A DNA stretch of 64,000 nucleotides from Entonaema liquescens (Eukaryota > Ascomycota > Sordariomycetes > Xylariales > Xylariaceae). The notes beneath the pieces were generated by a model that was not told the DNA's origin, ran no database searches, and was given only the letters and a program-made list of their open reading frames with translations. The stretch spans positions 248,001 to 312,000 of the forward strand of contig CADCSX010000025.1 in assembly GCA_902805475.1 (NCBI GenBank), in the 5' to 3' direction. How positions within the stretch are numbered: position 1 is the stretch's first letter; every line of letters begins with the position of its first letter. The translations under genes and the position numbers were made by a program. This document shows positions 46,508 through 57,242 of the stretch, piece by piece.

Positions 46508-48325
46508 TCATGATGCAGCCTTCGCAGCCTCTTTCTCTGCGGCCTTTGCGGCCTTCTTAGCAGCTATCTGTTTCTCCTTTTCTATCTTCTTCAGTTGATT
46601 CTTTGTGAGCTTGCCCTCTCCCTCTTGACCTTCGGGCTTAGACGATGCTGCCTCTACAACGGGGACTGTTCTCTGTGCTCTAGGATTACCTCCCCACTTC
46701 AACGGTCGCACAGACATGAAGAGTTTGACGGTCTCCTCCGTCGCCTTGGCTCTTCGTTCTTGGAACGCAGCAACATATTCCTGGAGATACTTGATGCAAA
46801 TTGCTTTCAGCTAGAATGGAAGTTAATAACACGATACTTCTCATAGGGACGAGAATACATACTTCTCCGGTTAGGAGCTTGCCTTCCCTATAGTCTTGTC
46901 CGATCTTCGCCAATTCCTATAAAATTTTTAGTATTAGAAACAGGAAGGGGCAGTAGCCAATAGCTTACTTCGTCGTCTTCCATAAAAAACTGGAGGTACT
47001 GGTAGGAAACGTCTATATCAGGATTTCCGCCCTTTTCCCTCTGCTCTTCCGCGCTAACCTGACCACCAGAGAAAGCATACTTGTTGACCTTGTCCTTGAT
47101 CTGTTTAGGGGTATCCTTCATGAAAATTGCAGATGAATCAACACTGGCGGACATCTTTGAACCTGGGCCCTGAAGTGCGTCAAGGAAGCGGGAATGAATC
47201 AGAGAAGGTTTGGCGTATTTTAGCCTGGCGGCGCAATCTCTAGTCAAACGGAAATAGGGGTCCTGGTCGATAGCGCAAGGAATTAGGCATGGAATGCTTG
47301 CAGTCTTCTTTTCATCGTCACCAAATATGTGCGGGAAAGTAGTTGCGAACGCAGTAGCACCCTGTATACTGGTGAAATGAATCTTTCCAATATTTGAACT
47401 ATGCTAGTATTAGTTGAAATCGTCACAGGCGCATGGTAGGATGGCTCTATGAGATAGCAGAGGGATAGAAGGTTTACCTTTCATCGAAACCGAAGGTGGC
47501 CTTTGCTTGGTTGTAAGTGACCATTTTGGCGAATCGTGTAACGTTTCTGTAGAAAGCTCCCCCCATGAATTCGTAGTCGGAGAAAATGAAGGTCTTGTTA
47601 GGATCAAAACCTATGGCGATGATATCTTGACAGTTATCTCTCGAGTAGCCAATGACTTCCTCAACTGTTCTCTTTTCGGAGAAGAGAAACTTTTCGTCTG
47701 TTCAATCACTGCTATCAGCCATTATAATCCATCGAAATGATATAAGAATACGAACCATCCGTAAGCATGATGACCAGGGGGACGTCAAACACATCTTGTA
47801 ACCACCTAGAATAACATCATCAGCCTCATGACGTTTGAATATAATATGAATAAATAAAGATAAAGACATATACTAACTTGCAAAATTCGAAGATTTGTGT
47901 ATGTCCGATGTGCATACTATCGCTACTGGGGCCACGACCAGTGTATAAGAAGAAGGGTTCACCCTAAAGAGAACTACTTAGATATAACCAATACGCAACT
48001 ATCCGTGTTTAAAATATACCTTCTCGTATCGATCTAGTATTATACCAAGATCGCGCTCGCTGAAGACGATCTGGCGTCGCATAAAGCGATGAGGCTTGTG
48101 ACCGGTAACCCTTTCGAATCTTTCTAATATTTCATTGTCGATCAACTTGGTGCCAAATTCCTCCACCAATTTCTTGTAATCTATCGCTTTGACCTTTCCA
48201 TCTTCGCCAACCTCACCGGCTACGTTCCACGGGTCGACTGTCTGCTTAGATGGATGAGGAGCTGGAACATCGGGAGCCGCAGCGGGTGGGACCTCCTTGG
48301 CCGGCGCCTCGAGCTCTGAAGCCAT
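46508..48325 (-). CDS. Tryptophanyl-tRNA synthetase, cytoplasmic
   Basis: This enzyme charges tRNA-Trp for cytosolic translation. Seven exons, from the 5' end: 48020-48325, 47878-47963, 47756-47805, 47478-47697, 46969-47398, 46863-46916, 46508-46810; all joins keep frame and yield 482 residues. Class I signatures are present: GPSSDSMHIGHTQIFEF (the HIGH box, restored across exon 2) and GSKMSASVDSS (the KMSKS box as KMSAS, typical of eukaryotic TrpRS). The tail is a Lys/Ala-rich helix (KKIEKEKQIAAKKAAKAAEK) of a kind common on fungal synthetases. The N-terminus has no mitochondrial presequence. It is divergent from SmD3 with 551 bp between start codons. Confidence 0.95.
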
Positions 48326-48876
48326 GTTTACTAGTTAAAAAGTGATTTAGTTAGTCACAGACGTCAATGGGAACCCTAAGCCTGCTTGGAATTTTTCAAT
48401 TGGAAAATATGACAAGAGTATTTATCTTTCTCTAGTCAAAGGATAGCTGAAGGATTCCGGCGTCGCAATAGAAAGTGAGTCAAATGGAATCCATTTAATA
48501 AATGGAGGGGCACTTTCCGTATCTTTTTTTGGCGGGGCAGGTACCTAGGTAAGTACCGATGCATGCAGGGTTCCCAATCTCCAACTTCAATGCCAAGAGA
48601 GAGAGCTTCGCAGACCCATCAAAAAGAAAAGTGGTCTTTAAGTAAGATAGCCAAGCCACAGGACGGAACGGAAAAACCAATCTCCCACCTTGAGCTCCAG
48701 CCTCAGTAATTCAGTTGCTTCAGTTTATTGTTCAAGCATCAATACCTTCATACATACACGCAATACTTTTAAAACGTCGACGAACCGCAGATACTTAACG
48801 ATCCCCAACCACGCGTTATCGCCATCCTCAATCGTAGAAAAACACCTATAGCCATTTCTACTCCAACTAAAATACG
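48326..48876. promoter_or_regulatory. Shared divergent promoter of TrpRS and SmD3
   Basis: A 551-bp region between two housekeeping start codons read outward. It holds the palindrome TACCTAGGTA at 48542-48551. No TATA box is clear on either side, and there is a CA-rich leader before SmD3. Confidence 0.5.
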
Positions 48877-49356
48877 ATGACGTCCACAATCGGCATTCCC
48901 ATCAAGCTTCTCAATGAGGCGCAAGGCCATATCGTGACCTTGGAGATCACCTCGGGCCAGACATACCGCGGCAAGCTCCTCGAAGGTAAACTCGCGTCGT
49001 ATCGTCATATATGTGCATACCATTCCTACAGGGCCTATTGAAGCTAATATCTCTACGCGTAGCCGAGGATAACATGAACGTACAACTCAAGGACATTACG
49101 GTCACAGCACGCGACGGACGAGTAAGCCATTTGGATCAGGTATATATCCGCGGCAGCCACGTGCGATTCTTTATCGTACCCGACATGTTGAAGTATGCAT
49201 CACGCGTTTTGGAGAGAAGTAGACTTCGAGACTAACTTATACCGTAGGAATGCCCCCATGTTCCGAAGTCGCAACGCGAGAGGTCGTGGTGTCGGTCTAG
49301 CCAGAGGACGAGCAACCGTCAGCAGAGCGAGAGCGAGCGGGCGCGGAGGACGATGA
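48877..49356 (+). CDS. Small nuclear ribonucleoprotein Sm D3
   Basis: A core protein of the seven-membered Sm ring on spliceosomal U1, U2, U4 and U5 snRNAs. Three exons (48877-48985, 49063-49192, 49248-49356) encode 115 residues. The Sm1 motif (GIPIKLLNEAQGHIVTLEIT through NMNVQLKDI) and Sm2 motif (VYIRGSHVRFFIVPDML) are intact, followed by an Arg-Gly tail (ARGRGVGLARGRA) of the type that is dimethylated on arginine. The acceptor of intron 1 is the TAG ending at 49062; an earlier CAG at about 49030 would break the frame. Gene structure and length are as expected for SMD3. Confidence 0.95.
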
Positions 49357-50307
49357 GCAGGTGCGAATTAGAAAGAGGGCCGTGCTTCGATATCTACCGG
49401 CGTTTTAAAAGAAGAAGAAGAAGAAATAGATTAGGGGAAAAATTTTAAGACACCAGATGTACCAGCCAGTTATCGGAAGCTACTGGATACCGGGTGGATG
49501 ATGGCGTTATTTATTATACTGCTGGCGAAGGGATTGGCTGGGAAATAAAGGGCTATATCCAGCTGGGGGCTTGTCCTCTTCCACTTTCAAGTAGGCAACC
49601 TGACGCTTGCTCGTTTTCCAACTCTCTGCTGAACACTACATAGCCAGTGTCACCGTCTTGAGAAGTACCGTGGAGATAGTTTGAGGTGACGAATATGAGC
49701 GGGAGACGAGATAATTACCGCCAGCATTTGGCGTACATAACTTTTCAGAAATAATGAATTCAGGTGGCATTACTCAACTGCTAATGAATAGGTTCTGATA
49801 TTGATCCAGGATACGGACTCGTGATAAGTTCAAATTAGGGCCATCATGTATCTTGGGAGCATGATTCTAAGTGCTTGATGTCGCAATAGGGGATTGGAGA
49901 CTTAAACAGGTCGTATATAGAAATCTCGTTTCGCCTTCGCTCAGACTTGATTAGCCGAGTCACTTATACAGTTACAATATCTTTCCCTCCACCACCCGAA
50001 GCATGGCCGCCAGAGAAGAAATGCCATCGATGAGTTTCCTTTCAAATATCAGGTATTTTCCACAATTAAGAGATCACCATGAGCGAATACTAGAACTTAA
50101 GCGCGTAACGCTAGACTGCATACGTCAACTTTCTCACGTCAAATCACCCTTATAAAATGAACACGTTTGCTTCATCGTGACTACTCAGTTAGGCCTTATT
50201 CATATTGACTTTATTTCATTCCATTCATTCATAACTACCTAGTTACTATTGCATCTAGCTTTCGATTCCCCGGTGCCCGCACACGAAACGAGGATAGATT
50301 CTCAAGT
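49357..50307. other. Spacer, no gene seen
   Basis: The SmD3 3' flank has a short GAA repeat at about 49410-49424. The rest is unique sequence without a recognisable gene on either strand. Confidence 0.5.
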
Positions 50308-50920
50308 CTAATAGTCCATAGTAGGGTGGCGGCGGGTGTTGTTCCTATATAGTTCTGTCAACATTTACGCCCTCTGGTTATGGTTGATGAATCAACTTAA
50401 GGGGCAATTACTTACGGGTCATACTGGTCCTGGCCACCGTACTGGCGGTCATACAGCTCCTCGGCTTGCCTCTTGGCGTGGTGCTTGGCCTTCTCGCGGT
50501 CTACGAAGTCCAGGCCCTTGGTCTCGACGAGCTTGTCGACCTCGGCGCCCGCAATGCCGGCGAGGAGCTCCTTCGCGAAGGCGTGGTCGACTGTCTTGCC
50601 TGCCAGTGAGTTAGATGTTAGCTAATCGTTACTGGTACTTCTATTACAAGTGCTAGTGTAAACGGCCAAAAAGCTAAGTAACCTAGCTGTGGGAGTATCT
50701 TGTGGGATAATGTTATTACGTGCCTTCTCTGCGTTGACGGTCCTCGAAGAGCTTCATGGCTTCGAAGGAAGCGGCACCGCCGATGAACTCGTGGGACAGC
50801 TTCGACTCGTGAGGCTGTCCATCGTAGAGCTCGTCACGGGCGTTCTTAGCGTCGTCTTATTGCAATTAGCTCTAGCACAGTAGGGCAAGTCTTAACGCTC
50901 AACATACCGAATCCGAACAT
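50308..50920 (-). CDS. CipC-like protein
   Basis: A homologue of Aspergillus CipC, a small protein induced by concanamycin and other stress and abundant in hyphae; its biochemical role is unknown. Exons from the 5' end are 50908-50920 (13 nt), 50724-50855, 50416-50599 and 50308-50344, for 121 residues. The product begins MFGFDDAKNARDELYDG, continues SHEFIGGAASFEAMK, and ends in the conserved HAFAKELLAGIAGAEVDKLVET block and KAKHHAKRQAEELYDRQYGG. Intron 2 must start with GC (GCACGT) to keep the frame, a GC-AG intron. Exon 3 ends at a perfect GTAAGT donor that overlaps an in-frame TAA; if the last intron is not used the protein stops at 50412 with 110 residues. Its middle exon is GC-rich. Confidence 0.83.
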
Positions 50921-52223
50921 GGTTTCTAATAGGCAACTATAATAGAGTATTTGGTAAAAGCGATGTTATCGTCTTGTTTATTCGTCCGTTTCGTCTTGGG
51001 ATTGTAGATATATCTAGCTAAAGAAATAATCATAAGGAAATCTGGATGAGACGAGTTTATATACGACCAATCTATTCATCGGAGTCGGTTCATCATAGAC
51101 TACCTCGTTCCTAGTTCAGCTAGTGATGACATCTTCATGTGGACCTGGGGCGGTGCTGAAACTTGGTCGGCTCGACCGGCACACGCATTAGGGGCCAGAC
51201 CACGTAATGAGCAGAATCGGTCAAATTAAGTACAGCAAATACAACGGATACGGGGGTATGCCGGTATGATGGAAAGGCGGAGTAGGTTGTCTGTTACCGT
51301 TCCTGCGATGTGATTTGCACGTATTCCTTCATGAGCATATAATATGTCAGACCTTATATCTGCAAGCCACCAAGGGTAGTAACACCTCGCAAAGCTCCTA
51401 GTTTACCTCGGAGTGTAATAGCTATTGAATGCTGTGTGACAAGCAACAGGCCTGGAACTCCAAGACGAACGCATATTGCGGAGTAAAGCATTGTATATTT
51501 AGGTAGTTGTACTTAAAGCCTCCATGTATGTTTCCAACAGCAGCGAGTATTTTTATTAACCCCTCTTCTGCCAATGGATTATTGTAGAGTTACCGGAATC
51601 GACCTCGGGCTTACTTTGGTAGCACATGCTCACTTCACCTAAACCCATTGGACGCAGGGATGAAGCCTGAAACTAATTAACCATCGTAACCAATGCAACA
51701 GTTGCTATCCAACAAGGTCACTATCCCAAGCAACCTTCAGGGTTAGCAGTGGGCCGAGTTAGTATTCAAATTGCGAGGGCTTTGAATCGCTGGATATCCT
51801 TACTCTGCGTGCCTGAAAGAGGATTCGTAATCCAACCACTATTGACATCATGTTGATTTCGTCGTGAAGCTCGTACCTGCTAAACCCACGCACAGCCATC
51901 ATGCCGTAAGAGGTGGGCTCGAGATAGGCTAGCGCCGGATCAAAAGATGCTCAAGTTATTTGCAACTAGGACGTACGATGTAACTTGGAAGCATATGTGT
52001 GGTTGAAAGCGACAGGGTGTCAAGCTAGGATGCCAAGCCGATACCCGGCTTGGCAAATGCTTGTTCATAATTGCTGGGTCGAGCTGGGTTGAAGGTAGCC
52101 AGGGGGTTGGACGTGGGGAAGCTAACTTGTCTATTGGCCTATTCTGAGATCATCAAGCTGCAGAAGCTGGTAGCCATCACGAGCCAAGCAGGTTTGGAAC
52201 ACATAACACCTAAGTCACCTAAG

Positions 52224-52254
<31 letters not shown>

Positions 52255-52351
52255 CCATTGTAGGAGGACTAGATGATAACTCATTGGTAACAACACAACT
52301 AAAAAACGGTATCTTTTTTACGCCATCTTCTCTATACGAATCGTTTCTGAT
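50921..52351. other. Spacer upstream of the CipC-like gene
   Basis: About 1.4 kb without a recognisable gene. A TTTTG microsatellite at about 52223-52252 lies near the CysRS 3' end. An open frame through 52071-52706 only mirrors the CysRS coding strand. Confidence 0.5.
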
Positions 52352-55001
52352 TTACGCCTCCCCAAATTTAGCCTTGTATTCGCCGTGCGCCTTCTTTTGC
52401 CTGTCCCAATCCTTCTTCAACTTTTTCAATTGGCTTTTGGTAACTTCACTACCGTCCTTCATCTTCGTAGGTAGCCCTTCCGCGTCCCATTCGTTATATC
52501 GGTCATCACTCTTAAACATTTCTTCTGGAGCCACCTTTGCCTTTTCCCACTTCTCTTCTTCAGCCTTTTCTCTAGCTAGTCTTGCTTCTTCCTTGGCACG
52601 CGCTTTCTCTGCTTCTTTAGCTGCCTTTTCTTCCCTTGCTGCAATCAACTCAGCTGCGGGAATGAATTTGATCAGCGACGGCTGGTCTGGTCGATCGTCT
52701 AGGTAAACTCCTAGGTTAGTAAGGTCAAAATCTCGCACCCGATCGCTCAGGTTCAGGATCGACTTCTTCACTTCCGGCACCGCTGTTGGAGCCAAACGTC
52801 GGAGCTCGTCACGTAGCTTCGCTACCGCCCGTAGATATGGTAGCGCCAATTGTTCCGGGTCTCTAGTTCCAGCGCTGGCCAATGAGTCAAACTCTGGATC
52901 GGGCGATTGAGAAAAAAGATTGGTGATAGTTTCAGAGGAAGGAAGTTCGAGAGCCCGGGCGTCAGAATAGACAGTCTCGTATACAGCCTTGTATGGTTTC
53001 ACCGCCGTCGCAGGATCTTGGCTGGTTACCGCGGCGGCAGGAACCCAGCCAAGACCTTCGTAAGGAGGGCTCGCATTCGCATCGAGACCAAGAATACCAA
53101 CTATCTTGGTAACCCATCTTGCAATTGCTTCAACTGCCGGGAGGTCTACATCAGCCTTCTGGGAGTTAATATGGACGTTGGCTTTTCTAATGACTTCTGC
53201 TATCGCTCGTAGGACTTGTGGCGTATCGAAGGAATTGGCGAATGCCTCTTCAACATCCTGCTTGGCTTGCTCTAAATCGGCTCGCAAGCCTTCTCGTGGT
53301 TTATCGTCGCTAATCGAAAGTGCCTTCACACCGCCATCCACTGCCGGTGTGCCTGCCGCCTCAGCTAGAAGTGATTTTGTGTTCGTGAAGAAATTCTAGT
53401 AGTATTAGTAGGAACTCGCAGTAAAAGGAGCGATTAGCAACTTACATTCACCAGACTTTCCCAGCTATCAGCCTGAGTTCTCATGTCTGGCGATATTTCA
53501 ACGCCGTCATTCCATCTGCCCAGTAAGAATACTATGCGCATTGACCGCGCTGTATATGTTGATGCTAGCGCATCTTTGATCGTTTGGAAATTCTTGAGGG
53601 ACTTGGACATTTTCGATCCGGAAATCGACAGATGGCCCATATGCAAGAAGTAGTTAACCCAGGTATGCTCATGGCCATGCTCGCAGAAGAAGGCCTCGCT
53701 TTGGGCCAATTCATTGTCATGATGTGGGAATGCCAAATCGATACCGCCACTGTGAAGGTCCATACGTGAACCCAAAACATCAGACGCCATCACTGAGCAC
53801 TCAATATGCCATCCCGGTCGTCCATTACCCCATTTGCTCGGCCAGTACGGCTCGCCAGGTTTGGACTTCTTCCACAGTGCAAAATCACCGGCGCCCCTCT
53901 TCCCACCGAGGCTCTTGGATAAGGAACCCTCCCCTTCTTCTTGCAGTGCCTTGTCGTTGCGGCTGTCCGGTCGCAATCTCGCATACGTGTTGCCTGCCTT
54001 CTCAAATGCCCCAATATCGAAATAGACGGAACCCTCAGCCTCGTACGCGAAGCCCTTTTCGACAATTTTCTCAACGAATTTTGCGATCTGGGGTACATAT
54101 TCGGTAACTCGCGTGACTACATCAGGCCGAAGTACGTTTAGAGCATCCATATCGTCGGTAAATTCGCCCTCCATAAACCTTGTTAGATCGGTGAAGATTG
54201 ACTGGTCACTCGTATCAATGGTCTCCTTATACAATGAATCCAGATATGGCAGCAAAATCTCGTCTGCACCCCCGAATACCTGGTTACCATTGATAGCAAT
54301 GACTGCGGTGGTCATATTACTTATGTGCATCTTCAGCTTTGCCTCGGCGTCTCCTGGCTTGCCTTCTCCTGTTAGAGTGCCGCCTGCTAGTACATTTCCG
54401 TAGGCCGCATCCCTTCGTGGAATATAGTTGCTGATATCTAGCTCGCCCTCACCCTCGAGAAGCTTGGGGAGATTGCTTTTCGCATATGCTCGAAATGCGG
54501 CTTTCGCTAATTCTACGGTCTCGGCATCTGTGTAGTTCTTTTGTTTCTCGAGGTCAAGCAAGCGTTGTCTTCGGGCTTTTATTATAATCTTGTACGTAGT
54601 TAGCCATGGCAATCCATCATGAGTAGCTAGGTAGGTAACACGCGCACCTTATCGTCTACATCTGTGAAGTTCATAACGAACTTGACGTCGAATCCAAAGT
54701 AGTGCAGGAGGATACGTCGTATAATATCGGTCGAGACATAATTGCGCGCATGACCTAGATGGCTCTGATCATAGACAGTCGGACCGCAGGCATACCACGA
54801 GACTTTTCCCTTTTCAATTGGAACAAAAGGAACTGGTCCTCCCGGTTTTAGGGAGTTATGAACTCGTATCTTGGAGGTCATGGTGGGGTGTGTCGCAAAA
54901 CCTCTACGCGGTAGTGATGGTAGTGATGGTAGTGATAGGTATCTAGTTGCAGGAATATGAAATAAATGCCGCCTAGATACTCTAAAGAAGAGAAAGTTCA
55001 T
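52352..55001 (-). CDS. Cysteinyl-tRNA synthetase, probably both mitochondrial and cytosolic
   Basis: This enzyme charges tRNA-Cys. Three exons, from the 5' end: 54648-55001, 53446-54588, 52352-53395; 846 residues. Class I boxes are SHLGHARNY (HIGH) and GSKMSKSLKN; the zinc ligands lie in YACGPTVYD, GWHIECS and FPHHDNE. The long first ATG gives a basic, acid-free leader (MNFLFFRVSRRHLFHIPATR ... RRGFATHP) like a mitochondrial presequence; the next in-frame ATG at 54881 (MTSKIRVHNSL) begins the usual cytosolic protein of 806 residues. Yeast makes both forms from one gene, so two starts are likely here. The C-terminal tail is a charged helix (EEKAAKEAEKARAKEEARLA) common in fungal CysRS. It is divergent from Trm61. 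Confidence 0.94.
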
Positions 55002-55710
55002 CAAGACGAACAAACATACGAATGGGAGTAAAAGTAAAGAAAGGGGGGGTTTCGTCGTATATAATTTGGAGTCAGCTACTATTTTGAGTCACAGCAGACA
55101 ATGTCGCAATTTGGGTTGGCACTGCAGAAAAATACATGCCACAATGCACAATGCATCAACTAAATTAAGCCTTGTATTTTTACTCTATAATCGTGCCATG
55201 GAACGCCTTCCTTTTGGGAAATAAGCATCTTACAAATTCATTTTATAAGGTAATTACACGTGATTTAAATCTGAATACCTAACCTTAAAGTTAAATTCAA
55301 TTTATTAGTACACATTTTCTGGGAAACAAAAATCAATTCTCAAAACTGATATTCATCGAAGCATTGATACGCAGTACATGCAGCCTCGCAGACTATCGGG
55401 ATCCCTGGTTCCGCTACCCCTCTATCGCATCCCACAGGAGACCCTTCCTGTTACACAGATAAGTGCTTACATAGGTACCTTAAGTGGTACCTTAGGTACA
55501 TACATAGATAACGTTATCGATTACTAGAAGTGCCCCTCCATTCTTTGTTTCTCTCAGCCTTATCAGGGGTCTTTTTATTTTTTAGCTTCCTTTAAACTCA
55601 AAATAAATGATATTTTCAATTGACTCATGATGATCACACGCATACCCAATATCTTATTTTCATAGATCTGAGCTAGGTCATACAGGATACCCAGAACAAA
55701 ATATACTAAA
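55002..55710. promoter_or_regulatory. Shared divergent promoter of CysRS and Trm61
   Basis: 709 bp between two outward start codons. A nested palindromic cluster of GGTACC and CCTTAAGG-like pieces occurs at about 55474-55502. No TATA box is clear. Confidence 0.45.
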
Positions 55711-57242
55711 ATGCCGACTGTCTCTCCGTTTCTCGATCCTGGTCCTCGGACAACACCAAATACATTAGTTTTGGCGCATCTTTCGAGAGATAGCATAGAG
55801 CCCCTTTACTTGAGGGAGACTTCTGGGACAATTGACGGATACATTGAAGGGCCAGTTTTAAATACACGATTCGGCTCATTTCCACATTCAACTTTACTCG
55901 ATAAGCCCTGGGGTTCCCAGATACGCGCCTCAATTGTGGACACTGGTTCCAGAGGCAGAAAATTGAAGCTCGAACGTAACGCAGATAGCGAGAAGTCAGA
56001 GAATGGAAAGGGGAATCCATACCAAGCACCTCCACTCCCAAAGACCTCAAGACGGCACCGAGTGGTTTCATTCATATACTACCACCTACTCCAGAGTTAT
56101 GGACAACAAGTTTACCGCATCGAACCCAAGTAGTATATACGCCTGATTACAGCTACATTCTTCACCGGATTCGTGCACGTCCCGGTATGAAGATAATAGA
56201 AGCTGGAGCAGGAAGTGGTAGTTTTACACACGCTGCTGCTAGGGCTGTTTACAATGGCTACCCTAAAGACGCATACAATGTGAAGGGCAAAGTGTTCAGC
56301 TTTGAGTTTAATCATGACCGGTACCAGAAAATGCAAAAAGAAATCGAGGATCATCGCTTAGACGGGATCGTTCATATCACTCATAGAGACGTTTATAATA
56401 AAGGCTTTCTTGTCAACGACGAAAGTCCCGGAGCCGAATGTGTCTTCTTAGACCTACCAGCACCATGGAAAGCCCTTCCCCATCTAGCGAGAAGTAGACC
56501 AACGCCGTCTCAGCTGTCGGATAGCGGGCTAGATAGTCTTGAAGACACTGGGTCTGAATGGCAATCCCCACTTCGTCCAGATCGAACCGCCTATCTTTGC
56601 ACTTTCTCCCCGTGCATTGAACAGGTTACTAGGACTATTGATGTTATGCGTCGCCTGGGTTGGATGGAAATTGAAATGGTTGAAGTTGCACACAGGAGGA
56701 TAAATGTTATGAGAGAGAGGGTTGGTTTAAACTTACCCGCAGGGGAGCGAGGTGCGAGCCAGACAGCAGCAAATGTTGCAGAGGCTATCGCCAAGTTAGA
56801 AGAAGTCGAGGGTCGATATAAGAATTCGCGCGGTCAATCCCATGATGTTGACGTTGAGATGGGCGAAAATGACGAGGCAGCAATTGACAATAGTCATACT
56901 AATGGCAACAGGATATCGTCGCTTAACGAAGATGCCGAGAGCGCTCAATCTGTCAAGCCTTGGATGGTTGGAAGGGTCATCCATCGGACAGAACCAGAGA
57001 TCAAGACACATACTTCATATCTCGTCTTCGCATTGCTACCGCAAGAATGGACAGAAGCACAGGAAGCGGCAGCTTTCGAAAATTGGCCATGCGGCAAGGA
57101 GAGTAAAGTCATTGGCAAATTAGACAAGGAAGCACGGAAACAGGAGAAGCGAGAAATGCTCCAGGGGAAGAAACGGAAGAAGGATACCGATAGCAGGTCC
57201 GAAGCTGAACGCCCTTTGCCAAAGAAGAGCAAGACCCCATAG
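55711..57242 (+). CDS. tRNA (adenine-58-N1) methyltransferase catalytic subunit Trm61
   Basis: The catalytic half of the nuclear Trm6-Trm61 complex that makes m1A58 in the T-loop of tRNAs, including initiator tRNA-Met (Gcd14 in yeast). The N-terminal exon reads MPTVSPFLDPGP through FGSFPHSTLLDKPWGSQI, and the second part carries the S-adenosylmethionine loop EAGAGSGSFTHAAAR and the motif DLPAPWKALPHL. The C-terminus is a basic tail (KKRKKDTDSRSEAERP) fit for nuclear import. The two parts lie in different frames. They can be joined by a 68-nt intron 55976-56043 (GTAACG donor, CCCAAAG acceptor) giving 487 residues, but this intron has no clear branch site and sits in a charged linker that also reads as protein. 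The alternative is a small indel near 56044-56060. The identity is secure; the join is not. Confidence 0.88.

Noticed and set aside
52071..52706. 211-codon plus-strand frame near the CysRS gene
   Set aside because: It is the antisense shadow of the charged C-terminal tail of CysRS.
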